64,000 nucleotides of DNA, from assembly GCF_014844135.1 (NCBI RefSeq), contig NZ_CP041403.1, forward strand, positions 1,674,001 through 1,738,000, written 5' to 3'. The notes beneath the pieces are model-generated. The model was not told where the DNA came from. It worked only from the letters and a program-made list of their open reading frames with translations, and searched no databases. A program made the translations under genes and the position numbers. Positions 37,985 to 47,505 of the stretch are shown in pieces (positions within the stretch are counted from its first letter, which is position 1; every line of letters begins with the position of its first letter). This DNA is from Arcobacter sp. FWKO B. Its GTDB lineage: Bacteria > Campylobacterota > Campylobacteria > Campylobacterales > Arcobacteraceae.

Positions 37985-39811
37985 TTACTCTTGATTTAGT
38001 GGTATTGAAATATCAAATTTCGCACCACTAATTTCTCTTCCTTGATATGTAAAAGTTGAATTTGTAACTTTTATTGTGCCATTAAAATGGTGGGTTACTA
38101 TTTGGTATGTAACATAAAGTCCAAGTCCAACACCTTGACTTTTATGTTTTGTTGTGAAGTATGGGTCGAAAACTTTATCTATATTGTTTTCATCTATGCC
38201 ATTTGCACTATCTTGTATAGAAATATTTAGACAATTATCCTTAAGTTCAGTATTTATAACTATTACTTTATCATGGGTACTTGTATCTTTTAAGATAGCT
38301 TCAATAGCATTTTGTAATATCTTCAGTATTGCTTGAATTAGTTCATTTTCATATATATGAAGAGGAGTTTCTAAAGTATTGTGATTTATGACTATAATAT
38401 GATTTAGCTTTACATTACTATCTATTAATAACAAACTTTTAGCAAGTATGGATTGAATATTTGTATTAACTTTTTTCTTATCATTTTTTGTAAAATTTCT
38501 AAATTCATTAATAATATTTGATAAATATTGTGTATAGTTGATTATATTATCAGATGTGGTATTTATACCATCTTTATCTAAAATATTCAATTCATTTTGT
38601 AGTTTCATACCACTTGCAGCAGTTGATATGGCATTAAGTGGTTGTCTCCATTGGTGGGCAATATTGCTTATCATTTCACCTAAAGAAGCCATTTTACTTT
38701 GTTGATAAATTAGGTTGTCTTTTTGTCTTAACTCTTTTTCATTATTTAGTTCTTCTATTTGTTGCATAGATATTTTATAAAGTGATAAAATCATTTTGTA
38801 TATCAATAAAAATAACACTATAAGTATAATATATGAGATAGATAAAATACGAAAAAAGTCAGACTCAACAGTATCAATAAAATTACTTTTATGGTATGAA
38901 ACTATATATCCAGCTATTGAATCAAAGTTAATCTCTTTTACTGGTATAAATGTAGCTATAATATTTTCATTGTTGATTCTAGTGACTAAAGAAAAGATTT
39001 CTTTTGTTTGTATATTTGAATTAATCTGTTGATTTAATTGATTTGAAAAATGTTGTTTTAATTCACTATTTTGACTGCTAATACTATTTTTTAATACTAA
39101 ATAATTATCCGTTTCATAGCTTGTTGTGTATATTTTATTATAGGAGTCAAAAAGGTGTTCATTTGTAAGGCTTTTATCCACAATAAAGGAAATAGCAATT
39201 GAATCAAAAGTTTTTTGTAAAGTATCTAAGAACATTTCACTCGATATTGAAGTTTCTACACTACCTAAGTGTGTGTTATCTTGATCAAACAGAGGAAATA
39301 CATATCTAAAACCATGAATAACCCTACCTAATTCAAAGCCAGTAATAGGTTGTTTATTTGTGTTTACATACCTTACACTTTGTCTTATATCTGTTAAGTC
39401 ATCACCATACCAGTCTGGCTTATGTAGTCTTAAAAAACTTTCATTTGTTTTTGTATGAAAATGTAATTGCTCTAGTCCTAAATTTTTAAATTTCTCATAT
39501 CTATTTTGAAAAAGTTGGTAAAGTTGGTTTCTATAAATATTTTGAAGTTCTATATCACTTGTAGAGTAGAATTTTTTATAAATGTCCCTCACATTTGGGC
39601 TATCACTAATAATAATAAACAAAGTATTGGCAACCATTTCATATGAATTGAAAATACTTTTATAGTGTGAATGTACAAGTTGGGACTGTTGATGTATTAA
39701 ATTGTTAATTCTTTTATTCTTGTCGCTATTAGTTATAAAAAATAACATAGTAGCAATAAAGATGAAAATTGGAATTAAAAGTAAATATCTTATTTTATAA
39801 ATTTTATCCAT
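37985..39811 (-). CDS. Sensor histidine kinase with Cache-like periplasmic domain
   Basis: 608 residues. TM1 is at about 8-27. The periplasmic sensor (about 30-315) carries LHFHTKTNESFLRLHKPDWYGDD-type sequence and GFELGRVIHGFRYVFPLF. TM2 is at about 322-342. The H-box IAHQWRQPLNAIS is near residue 385. The ATPase domain includes NALIEAILK-like N-box and GVGLGLY. The sensor signature recurs at 45691 and 49650. It lies 25 bp after the DASS transporter on the same strand, suggesting sensing of the transported acid. No response regulator is adjacent. Confidence 0.9.
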   Translation of the reverse strand: MDKIYKIRYLLLIPIFIFIATMLFFITNSDKNKRINNLIHQQSQLVHSHYKSIFNSYEMVANTLFIIISDSPNVRDIYKKFYSTSDIELQNIYRNQLYQLFQNRYEKFKNLGLEQLHFHTKTNESFLRLHKPDWYGDDLTDIRQSVRYVNTNKQPITGFELGRVIHGFRYVFPLFDQDNTHLGSVETSISSEMFLDTLQKTFDSIAISFIVDKSLTNEHLFDSYNKIYTTSYETDNYLVLKNSISSQNSELKQHFSNQLNQQINSNIQTKEIFSLVTRINNENIIATFIPVKEINFDSIAGYIVSYHKSNFIDTVESDFFRILSISYIILIVLFLLIYKMILSLYKISMQQIEELNNEKELRQKDNLIYQQSKMASLGEMISNIAHQWRQPLNAISTAASGMKLQNELNILDKDGINTTSDNIINYTQYLSNIINEFRNFTKNDKKKVNTNIQSILAKSLLLIDSNVKLNHIIVINHNTLETPLHIYENELIQAILKILQNAIEAILKDTSTHDKVIVINTELKDNCLNISIQDSANGIDENNIDKVFDPYFTTKHKSQGVGLGLYVTYQIVTHHFNGTIKVTNSTFTYQGREISGAKFDISIPLNQE

Positions 39812-39836
39812 AGAGAATACTATCTTATATTAACTT

Positions 39837-41285
39837 TTAAATTACTAAAAAAAGCCAAGTTAAAACAATAATAGGTCCAAATAATCCTATTACGATACCA
39901 ATAAATAAAAAATCTTTTGATTGGAGCTTACCACTTGAGTATACTATCGCATTTGGTGGAGTTGATACAGGTAGTGCCATAGCAAAAGAAGCACTTAGGG
40001 CTATAGCAATAGCTGCTAAACTTACTGAATCAGCACTAAAAACACTAACTAGTGCGATAACGATAGGAAGCATAATATTAGAAGCAGCAGTATTGCTCAT
40101 AAAATTAGATATGAAAACAACTAAATAAGCAAATACTATAAGTAAAATAAAAATAGAATTAAGTCCTTGTGGCAGATGTGTAGCAAACCATATATCTAGC
40201 CCTGTTTTTGTAACACCTAATCCTAATGTCAAACCACCAATAATAAGTATAATAACATCCCATCTAATAGCTCGTATGTCATCACTATTAATAATCCCAA
40301 AAAGGGTAAAAAGAACTATAGGAATAAATGATATTACGGTAGTTGGGATATTGTGAATAGGACCTGTTAGCCATAAAAGTATAGTAATACCAAAACCAAT
40401 TATTACAACAGTTTTTTTCCAGCTAGGTACTGTTGGGCGTTTTACAAAATTGGTAGTAGAGTCATCAAAATGGTCAATATTTCTTAAAGCTTTAAAACTT
40501 ATAAGTTCTTGATTTGATGGATACATTTTAAGTAATAGGTATCTTAGACCAACTGTAATTGCAATGGCTGGAGGCATAGCAAAAAACATCCATCCAATAA
40601 AGCTTGGGGCACTATCACCCATCATTCCAACAGCGATTGCATTTGGTGGAGTTCCTATAATTGTACTCATACCTCCAATATTAGCAGCAACTACTACACC
40701 AAGAAGAATAGCCTTTTGGTATGGGTTATCTTCATTTATATTTTTTAAAATTGGTATGAGGATAGTTAACATCATAGCTGTTGTAGCTGTATTTGATACA
40801 AACATAGAAAGACCAAATGTTATACCCATAAGCCCTGTTATAATATTTTCTGGTTTATTTCCAACATAAAAAAGGACTTTTTTTGCTATCCATAAATCAA
40901 GTTTTGTTTTAGATGCAGCTGCTGCAAGAATAAATCCAGCTAGGAATAAAAAGACAAGTGGACTTGACCAAGGGGCAAGATAGCTTTCCCACTCTTTACT
41001 ATTGGTACTAAAGGAAGTATCATAATATCCAAGTAGTAGTATTTCAAGACCTATTATAAGCAAAGATACTGCAAATGCTGGAATAGCTTCACTAATCCAT
41101 AACATTGCTCCAAAAATAAGGATAAAAAGCATCATTTGAGCTTGTCCACTCAAATCTGAATAATCAGGAAAAAATGCTAAGAATAGTGATAATACTAATG
41201 AAAAGATAAATTTTACTAACGATGAAGTAAGCGAAAATTGTACTTTTTCAAAAAATTCTTTTACTTCACTTCTGCTATCTATCAT
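39837..41285 (-). CDS. DASS-family anion:sodium symporter (SLC13 type)
   Basis: 482 residues with about eleven membrane helices. Both copies of the SNT substrate/sodium motif are present: VSNTATTAMM near residue 163 and NFMSNTAASN near 395. Paired GTPPNAIA- and STPPNAIV-type loops follow them. The family carries dicarboxylates, citrate or sulfate; which one is not deducible. It is upstream of and probably co-transcribed with the Cache histidine kinase. AAGGGTCATTA precedes the ATG. Confidence 0.9.
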   Translation of the reverse strand: MIDSRSEVKEFFEKVQFSLTSSLVKFIFSLVLSLFLAFFPDYSDLSGQAQMMLFILIFGAMLWISEAIPAFAVSLLIIGLEILLLGYYDTSFSTNSKEWESYLAPWSSPLVFLFLAGFILAAAASKTKLDLWIAKKVLFYVGNKPENIITGLMGITFGLSMFVSNTATTAMMLTILIPILKNINEDNPYQKAILLGVVVAANIGGMSTIIGTPPNAIAVGMMGDSAPSFIGWMFFAMPPAIAITVGLRYLLLKMYPSNQELISFKALRNIDHFDDSTTNFVKRPTVPSWKKTVVIIGFGITILLWLTGPIHNIPTTVISFIPIVLFTLFGIINSDDIRAIRWDVIILIIGGLTLGLGVTKTGLDIWFATHLPQGLNSIFILLIVFAYLVVFISNFMSNTAASNIMLPIVIALVSVFSADSVSLAAIAIALSASFAMALPVSTPPNAIVYSSGKLQSKDFLFIGIVIGLFGPIIVLTWLFLVI

Positions 41286-41325
41286 TAATGACCCTTATAT
41301 ATAATAAAACCGACTAAAGTTGGCG

Positions 41326-41371
41326 TTCAAAAGTTTTCACTATAAACTATCAACTACTATCTATTAACTAA
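41326..41371. repeat. Degenerate heptamer tandem repeat
   Basis: Between yebC and the DASS gene the sequence reads ACTATAA, ACTATCA, ACTACTA, TCTATTA, ACTAATT in 7-bp register. No complementary arm was found nearby. Confidence 0.5.
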
Positions 41372-42082
41372 TTATGCTATATTTGAATAAACAGCTTGAA
41401 CATCATCATCATCTTCTAGTTTATCTATAATTTTTTCTATTTCAATCATTTGTTCTTCATTGAGTTCTATTGGTTGTGTTGGAATTCTTTGTAATGATGA
41501 TTTTGTAACTTCAAGTCCAAGTGACTCTATAGTATCTGATAGATTACCAAAATCGGTATAATCAGCATAAAGATACACTATATCACCCTCTACAACTAGC
41601 TCTTCAAGACCTCCATCTATAAGAGATAATTCTAACTCTTCTAAATCCATATCTGGTTTTTTTGGTAATTCAAAAACAGCTTTTCTCGAAAACATAAATT
41701 CTAAAGAGCCATTTGGTACTACAGTTCCTCCACCCTTAGAAAAATACAATTTTACATTTGCAACAGTTCTAGTTGGATTGTCAGTAGCACACTCTACAAA
41801 AAGAAGCACACCATGTGGAGCTTTACCCTCGTATGTAACTTCTTTGATATCATCTGCATCTTTTCCATTTGCTCTTTTTATAGCTGCTTCTATATTTGCA
41901 TTTGGCATATTTTCTGCCCTTGCATTTGCTATTGCACTTCTTAGTTGAGAGTTCATTTCAGGATCAGGAACTCCATTTTTTGCAGCTACTGTAATAGCTT
42001 TTGCTAGTTTTGGGAAAACTTTTGACATTTTATCCCATCTTGCTTCTTTTGCGGCTCTTCTATATTCAAACGCACGACCCAT
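41372..42082 (-). CDS. YebC/PmpR family protein
   Basis: 236 residues beginning [21 protein letters not shown]. It has [16 protein letters not shown] and [14 protein letters not shown], standard YebC signatures. Family members have been described as transcription regulators and as ribosome-associated factors that relieve proline stalls; the true role here is open. It is transcribed alone. Confidence 0.93.
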   Translation of the reverse strand: MGRAFEYRRAAKEARWDKMSKVFPKLAKAITVAAKNGVPDPEMNSQLRSAIANARAENMPNANIEAAIKRANGKDADDIKEVTYEGKAPHGVLLFVECATDNPTRTVANVKLYFSKGGGTVVPNGSLEFMFSRKAVFELPKKPDMDLEELELSLIDGGLEELVVEGDIVYLYADYTDFGNLSDTIESLGLEVTKSSLQRIPTQPIELNEEQMIEIEKIIDKLEDDDDVQAVYSNIA

Positions 42083-42165
42083 ATAATATATCCTTATAAT
42101 AGTTTTTGGTTTTTTATGATATTATAGCAGATGTATGGTAAAATTTAGTTTCAAAGGGGGAAATT

Positions 42166-43065
42166 GTGAAGTTACTAGTTATATTAATAATGATTGTTTC
42201 TTTTGGTTTTGCAAAAGAAAAGGTTGTTGCCTTTGCTCAAGATACTATGGGAAATGACTGGAGAGTCGCTCAAGTAAAACAAATGGAAGAGGCACTTAGT
42301 GGAGTAGATGGAGTAAAGTTTATATATAAAGATGCTGGTGGTAATACTGCTTTACAAATTTCACATATAGAAGAATTTATATCTCAAAAAGTTGATGTGA
42401 TTGTGACAAGTCCTAGAGATCCACAGCTTACTACACTTGTTGCAAAAAAAGCAAAAGATGCTGGTATTCCGCTGATATTGATCTCAAGGGGTATAGATAG
42501 TGATGATTATGCAACTTTTATAAGACCTGAAAATTATGATATTGGTGTAAGTGCTGCTGAATTTATTGCAAAAGAGTTAAATGGCAAAGGAAAAGTTTTT
42601 ATTTTACAACATATTCCTACTACAACTCCAGCAATAGGGAGAACAAATGGCTTTTTAGATACTATAAAAAAATATCCAAATATAAAAGTAGTTGATATGA
42701 AAGTTGCAGATTCTCTTCGTTCAAAGGCTATAATAGAAACAGAAGAAGCTATAAAAAGAGGATTGAAATTTGATGCAATATATGCACAAAGTGACTCTAT
42801 GGCTATAGGTGCAATAATGGCTCTTGAGAGTAATGGAATTGATCCTAAAAAAATAGTAATTACTGGTATTGATTATATAAGTACAGCTAAGGAACTTATT
42901 AAAGAGGGTAAACTTAGAGCTAGCTATCTATATCCAACTGGTGGGAAAGAGGGTGCTAAAGCTGCTTTAGATATTTTAGCAGGTAAAAAAGTTCCAAAAG
43001 ATATTATCATTGAAAGTACAGAAGTTACAAAAGAAAATGTAGATAAAGTTAAGCCTATTTTTTGA
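42166..43065 (+). CDS. Periplasmic sugar-type substrate-binding protein (Peripla_BP_4), orphan
   Basis: 299 residues with a short signal peptide (1-17, hydrophobic core then FGFAK). The two-lobe fold of RbsB-type proteins is marked by AQDTMGNDWRVAQ, VDVIVTSPRD, AAEFIAKELNGKGKV, GRTNGFLDTIK and IYAQSDSMAIGAIMAL. It uses a GTG start with AAAGGGGG upstream. No ABC permease or ATPase gene is near, so it may serve a distant transporter or a two-component or chemotaxis receptor. Confidence 0.88.
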   Translation: MKLLVILIMIVSFGFAKEKVVAFAQDTMGNDWRVAQVKQMEEALSGVDGVKFIYKDAGGNTALQISHIEEFISQKVDVIVTSPRDPQLTTLVAKKAKDAGIPLILISRGIDSDDYATFIRPENYDIGVSAAEFIAKELNGKGKVFILQHIPTTTPAIGRTNGFLDTIKKYPNIKVVDMKVADSLRSKAIIETEEAIKRGLKFDAIYAQSDSMAIGAIMALESNGIDPKKIVITGIDYISTAKELIKEGKLRASYLYPTGGKEGAKAALDILAGKKVPKDIIIESTEVTKENVDKVKPIF

Positions 43066-43070
43066 TTAAA

Positions 43071-43132
43071 AAGGTTTAAGGTTTAAGGGCGGGCTTTTTC
43101 TGAACCCTGAACCCCTCTAACTTGAACCTATA
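43071..43132. repeat. Heptamer-repeat inverted pair
   Basis: The left arm has GGTTTAA twice in tandem. The right arm reads TGAACCC, TGAACCC, CTCTAAC, TTGAACC in register. The arms pair with G-U wobble and a CGGGCTTTTTC loop. It lies between convergent genes and may double as a terminator. Confidence 0.6.
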
Positions 43133-43135
43133 TTT

Positions 43136-44326
43136 TTATAGCTCGATAATCTTCCAAGGAAGACCTTGAGTCATAAGCTCATCCATAAAAGGTTTTGCTT
43201 CAAATTCTTCTATATTATAAACACCATCTCTATCCCAAGTTTTATTATATAGTAGTTTTGCTCCGATAACCGCAGGAACTCCTGTAGTATAACTTACACA
43301 TTGAGCACAAACTTCTTTGAATGCTTCTTGGTGGTCACAAATGTTGTAGATATAAATTGTTTTTTTCTTACCGTCTTTTATACCCTCTATCACACAACCG
43401 ATGTTTGTAACACCTTTTGTTCTAGGTCCTAAAGATGCAGGATCAGGCAATAGAGTTTTTAGAAATTCTATAGGAACTATCTCTACGCCGTTATGCATAA
43501 CTGGTTTGATGCCAAGCATACCTACATTTTGTAAGCAGTTCATATGTTGGATATAGCTATCTCCAAATGTCATAAAAAATCTAATTCTTTTTAGACCTTT
43601 GATGTTTTTTGATAAGCTCTCTAATTCTTCGTGATATAAAAGATAGCTAGGTTTTACACCAACTTCAGGATAATCCCAATCAACTCTTATTTCAAGAGGT
43701 TTAGTCTCTATCCATTGCCCATTTTCCCAGTATCTTCCGTTTGCTGATACTTCTCTTAGGTTTATTTCAGGGTTGAAGTTTGTAGCAAATTTGTATCCGT
43801 GATCTCCTGCATTACAGTCCATAATATCTATGTAATGTATCTCATCAAAGATATTTTGTTGTGCGTATGCACAAAATACACCAGTAACACCTGGGTCAAA
43901 ACCACTTCCAAGAAGTGCTGTAATACCTGCATCTTTGAACTTGCCATCTCTTTCCCATTGTAATTTGTATTCAAATTTAGCTTCATCTGGGTGTTCGTAG
44001 TTTGCAGTATCAAGATAATCTATCTTACAAGCTACACAAGCATCCATAATAGTCAAATCTTGATATGGTAATGCTACATTGATAACAACTCTTGGTTTAA
44101 TAGTTTCTAAAAGTTTAATAAGTTCTTCCACACTATCAGCATCTACGCTATAAGTATCTATTTTGATACCTTGCATATCTAAAATCTCTTTTGCTATCAT
44201 ATCACACTTAGATTTTGTTCTACTTGCAAGTGATACATGTTCAAATGTATCTAGGTTTTTAGCACACTTGTGAGCAACAACTCTTCCAACCCCACCAGCA
44301 CCAATGATAAGAACACCTTTGTTCAT
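43136..44326 (-). CDS. Carboxynorspermidine dehydrogenase (saccharopine dehydrogenase family)
   Basis: 396 residues. An N-terminal Rossmann motif GAGGVGRVVAHKCA is followed by the saccharopine-dehydrogenase pattern INVALPYQDL, DTANYEHPDE and LGSGFDPGVTGVFCAY. The length and the DIMDCNAGDHG stretch match the enzyme that condenses aspartate semialdehyde with a diamine, the alternative spermidine route of Campylobacterota. The partner decarboxylase (nspC) is not in the window. A lysine-pathway saccharopine enzyme is the less likely alternative. Confidence 0.87.
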   Translation of the reverse strand: MNKGVLIIGAGGVGRVVAHKCAKNLDTFEHVSLASRTKSKCDMIAKEILDMQGIKIDTYSVDADSVEELIKLLETIKPRVVINVALPYQDLTIMDACVACKIDYLDTANYEHPDEAKFEYKLQWERDGKFKDAGITALLGSGFDPGVTGVFCAYAQQNIFDEIHYIDIMDCNAGDHGYKFATNFNPEINLREVSANGRYWENGQWIETKPLEIRVDWDYPEVGVKPSYLLYHEELESLSKNIKGLKRIRFFMTFGDSYIQHMNCLQNVGMLGIKPVMHNGVEIVPIEFLKTLLPDPASLGPRTKGVTNIGCVIEGIKDGKKKTIYIYNICDHQEAFKEVCAQCVSYTTGVPAVIGAKLLYNKTWDRDGVYNIEEFEAKPFMDELMTQGLPWKIIEL

Positions 44327-44350
44327 TTCAATCCTTTATTTAAAAATATA

Positions 44351-44379
44351 TTGATATTCTAGCAAATTTATGGTATAAT
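44351..44379 (+). promoter_or_regulatory. Promoter of ssrA
   Basis: TTGATA (44351-44356), a 17-bp spacer and TATAAT (44374-44379). The start would be near 44386, leaving a leader of about 39 nt to be removed to give the mature 5' end at 44425. A weaker TGTAAT at 44405-44410 is an alternative. Confidence 0.65.
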
Positions 44380-44424
44380 GTTTATTAAATTTAGATTACT
44401 TAATTGTAATATGTTCTTTTATGT

Positions 44425-44797
44425 GGGAATGATTTGGCTTCGATTGGAGTAGCAAGGGTTAGTTGCATGCCGATTTGAATATATCGTAAATCTATTCAAC
44501 CGTTTTTAAACGCAAACAATACAAATTATACTCCAGCTTACGCAAAAGCTGCGTAAGTTTATTTAAACTTTCGGAGGCTGCATACCATAGATTCTATCTA
44601 AGTGGTGTTGCGGTTAATAATAGATAGATTATCCTTGTAGTTGATCGGCTATTTGGAGACAATTTAGATCTTAGCTTGAGAGTAGTTTTTTGGAGAGTGT
44701 ACTACTTTTAAAGTGAAACTAAACAATCTTTTCTAAGCATGTAGACGCTAATTTGAGTTATTTCAAGACACGGGTTCGACCCCCGTCATTTCCACCA
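44425..44797 (+). ncRNA. ssrA: Transfer-messenger RNA (tmRNA)
   Basis: One-piece tmRNA of 373 nt. The 5' end GGGAATG pairs with CATTTCC at the 3' end, followed by ACCA. The T-arm reads ACGGGTTCGACCCCCGT. The resume codon GCA is at 44512; the tag ORF (44512-44556) encodes ANNTNYTPAYAKAA and stops at TAA. The AYAKAA end resembles the known Campylobacter tag. It rescues stalled ribosomes together with SmpB, which is not encoded here. Confidence 0.97.
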
Positions 44798-44839
44798 TTT
44801 TACAAATACTTCAAACACGCTATCTGTTGTAAACTATAA

Positions 44840-45505
44840 TTAAAAGACTAATTTATATCCTAAAGCATATTCTGTAACTAAATGTTTTTGTATGGTTCCA
44901 TTATCATTTATTTTATCTCGTATATTTTTGATATGATAATCTAAGGAGCGTTGATTTTTACTATCTGATGATAGGCAATCACACAATAACTCTCTCTTAA
45001 CAGTTTTATTTTTATGCTTAATAAGGATTTTGAGTATTTCAAATTCTATTTTAGTAAGTTTTAAAGGCACATTATCAAAATAAATTGTATTTTCAAATAT
45101 CTCAAATTTTGATTTATTGCTATCAACAAAACTGCTACTACTTCTAATATGTACCCATATTCTAGCTTCAAGTTCTTCTGTATCTATTGGTTTAACCATA
45201 TAATCACTTGCACCAAGTTTAAAGGCTTGGAGTTTAGTATTTCTATCAGAATAAGCACTAACGACTATAACAGGTATATGGATTTTATTTTTATTTAGAA
45301 ATTTCAAAACTTCAAATCCATTAAAATCAGGTATATTTAAATCTAGTAAAACAATACTATATTTTGAATATTTTATATTTGAGAGGGCACTTGTTACAGT
45401 ATCAAAAATATCCACATCAAAATCACACTCTTGTAAATAATCTTTTAACAATAAGGCTGTATCTACATCATCTTCTAAAACCAATATCTTATTCTTAAAC
45501 TCCAT
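44840..45505 (-). CDS. OmpR-family response regulator
   Basis: 221 residues. The receiver domain has LEDDVD, phosphoacceptor Asp in LLDLNIPD near residue 54, and KPIDTEE with the conserved lysine near 105. The C-terminal winged helix (about 130-220) ends EYALGYKLVF. It is divergent from the diguanylate-cyclase operon at 45691. The 185-bp shared spacer holds 11-bp-periodic repeats, so it probably controls that operon. A -10-like TACAAT lies at 45532-45537 on its own strand. Confidence 0.92.
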   Translation of the reverse strand: MEFKNKILVLEDDVDTALLLKDYLQECDFDVDIFDTVTSALSNIKYSKYSIVLLDLNIPDFNGFEVLKFLNKNKIHIPVIVVSAYSDRNTKLQAFKLGASDYMVKPIDTEELEARIWVHIRSSSSFVDSNKSKFEIFENTIYFDNVPLKLTKIEFEILKILIKHKNKTVKRELLCDCLSSDSKNQRSLDYHIKNIRDKINDNGTIQKHLVTEYALGYKLVF

Positions 45506-45608
45506 ATTTACCTCTAAAAAGTTATTTTACCATTGTACACTAAATTAACTTATACCTATGAATTTATGTTATTATAGTGATATAAATTTGCCTGTAAAAC
45601 CTAATATT

Positions 45609-45641
45609 CCTTAGAGTTGCTTATAAAGTGCCTAAGAGTTT
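45609..45641 (+). promoter_or_regulatory. Three tandem 11-bp repeats, candidate response-regulator operator
   Basis: CCTTAGAGTTG (45609-45619), CTTATAAAGTG (45620-45630) and CCTAAGAGTTT (45631-45641) lie head to tail at exactly 11-bp spacing. They end 5 bp before a TAGAAT -10-like box (45647-45652). The geometry matches OmpR/PhoB-type activation of the downstream operon. Confidence 0.55.
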
Positions 45642-45658
45642 TTTGGTAGAATCATCTT

Positions 45659-45680
45659 TTAGAATTTAATTAGAATTTAA
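45659..45680 (+). repeat. Perfect 11-bp direct repeat before the diguanylate cyclase start
   Basis: TTAGAATTTAA occurs twice in tandem (45659-45669, 45670-45680), just before AAAAGG and the ATG at 45691. It lies in the expected leader, so it could be a second operator, a repression site or chance in AT-rich DNA. Confidence 0.5.
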
Positions 45681-45690
45681 AAGGTATTAA

Positions 45691-47505
45691 ATGACATTCA
45701 ATGTAAAAAATAAAACTCTGATTTTTATAGTTATAATTTTTATACTAAATATAATTTTTTTTGGTTATATATTTTATAAAAATCTACAAAATGAATTATT
45801 GGAAATTAAAGAGATAAATTTCAACAAAATCAAAACATCTTTTGAAAAAAATATACAAGTACATTATGTGGATTTTTATACTAAAAAAACTCAAGATATA
45901 TTAACTAATGACATGATTAACGCAATTCAAAATAAAGATAAAGATGTTTTATTAAAACTTGCATTACCTATTTTTGATATGTTAAAAAAAGAAAAATTGC
46001 TAAATCAAATGCATTTTCACTTAGAAGATGGTACAAGTCTTTTAAGAGTTCATAATCCATCAAGCTATGGTGATGATATAGCATCATTAAGACCTCTTAT
46101 AAAAAGGGTACATGATACAAACAAAATAGCTTTTGGTTTTGAAGATGGGATAAGTGGTCTTAGCTATAGGGTAGTAGTTCCAGTATTTAAAGACAGTGCT
46201 TATATAGGTGCTATTGAATTTGGTTCAAGTCCAGAGGGGATATTGCATTTAGTTACTATCTTCAATGAAATTTCAGGAATACTCTATTTTGATAATTTAC
46301 ATCTTAGTAGCAAAGAACAAAATAAAATCCAATATATGAGAATACACGATAGATTTTATTATACACTACTAAACAATATGACAAATTTAGTTGATTATCA
46401 ATATATTAACAAAAACAATAGACTAATAGCTATTTATTCATTTGATATACAAAATTATTCAAAACAAAAGGTAGGACATTTTGTATTTTTTAATGACCTT
46501 ACAAAGTATCAAACTAAATTTGAAGAAACAATAGTTGATTTTTTTATTATAAGTTTAGTTTCTTTTATTGTAATTTTTCTTATAATAAATTTTGGATTTA
46601 ATATCATAATTAACAAACTTCAACTTTCTTATGACACAATAAAAAGATACACAAAACTTATAGATGAAAATGTAATAACTTCAAGTACTGATTTAAAGGG
46701 AAATATTACATATACTTCAGAGGCATTTGCTAAAATCAGTGGTTATTCACAAGGTGAGCTTGTGAGCAAAAATCATAGGATTATCAGACACCCAGATATG
46801 CCAAAGGAATTGTATGAAAATATGTGGAAAACAATAAAAAATAATAACACTTGGCAAGGTGAAATAAAAAATCGTAAAAAAGATGGTGGATTTTATTGGG
46901 TAAAGGCTACCATTTCTCCTAGTTTTGATGAAAACAACAAAAAAATAGGTTATACAGCTATAAGACAAGATATAACAGATAAAAAAATCATCGAAGAGAT
47001 AAGTATAACAGATGGTCTTACAAATGTGTATAATAGAAGGCATTTTAATGAGATATTTCCAAAGGTTATAAATAGTGCTAATAGAAAAGATGAACTAGTT
47101 TGCTTTTTGTTATTAGATATAGATCACTTTAAACAATACAATGACAACTATGGACATCAAGCTGGTGATGATGTACTTATAGAGTTTGCAAAATGTCTAA
47201 AAGAAAACCTAAAAAGAGCTGATGATATGGTATTCCGTCTTGGTGGAGAAGAGTTTGGTGTACTATTTAAAAGTGAAACAAAAGAAAAAGCAATAGAATT
47301 TGCCAATAATTTAAAAGAAAAAATTGTTGAGTTAAAAATAGTACATGAATATAGTAGTGCAAGTCCTTACATAACAGCTTCTATGGGACTAGTATGCAAA
47401 TATGGTGATGAAATCAAAGATATGGATGAAGTTTATAAAGATGCTGATGATTTGCTATATAAATCCAAACAAAATGGAAGGAATCAGGTAAGTATAAATG
47501 GATAA
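45691..47505 (+). CDS. Diguanylate cyclase with Cache-like sensor and PAS domain
   Basis: 604 residues. TM1 is at about 8-30. The periplasmic domain carries MHFHLEDGTSLLRVHNPSSYGDD and the GFEDGISGLSYRVVVP motif seen in two kinases of this window. TM2 is at about 285-305. The Aer-type PAS (about 330-430) has NHRIIRHPDMPKELYENMW. The GGDEF domain (about 440-600) has GGEEF, with the RADD inhibitory site five residues before it, so an active, product-inhibited cyclase is expected. It overlaps the next gene by 8 bp and begins the c-di-GMP operon. Confidence 0.92.
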   Translation: MTFNVKNKTLIFIVIIFILNIIFFGYIFYKNLQNELLEIKEINFNKIKTSFEKNIQVHYVDFYTKKTQDILTNDMINAIQNKDKDVLLKLALPIFDMLKKEKLLNQMHFHLEDGTSLLRVHNPSSYGDDIASLRPLIKRVHDTNKIAFGFEDGISGLSYRVVVPVFKDSAYIGAIEFGSSPEGILHLVTIFNEISGILYFDNLHLSSKEQNKIQYMRIHDRFYYTLLNNMTNLVDYQYINKNNRLIAIYSFDIQNYSKQKVGHFVFFNDLTKYQTKFEETIVDFFIISLVSFIVIFLIINFGFNIIINKLQLSYDTIKRYTKLIDENVITSSTDLKGNITYTSEAFAKISGYSQGELVSKNHRIIRHPDMPKELYENMWKTIKNNNTWQGEIKNRKKDGGFYWVKATISPSFDENNKKIGYTAIRQDITDKKIIEEISITDGLTNVYNRRHFNEIFPKVINSANRKDELVCFLLLDIDHFKQYNDNYGHQAGDDVLIEFAKCLKENLKRADDMVFRLGGEEFGVLFKSETKEKAIEFANNLKEKIVELKIVHEYSSASPYITASMGLVCKYGDEIKDMDEVYKDADDLLYKSKQNGRNQVSING

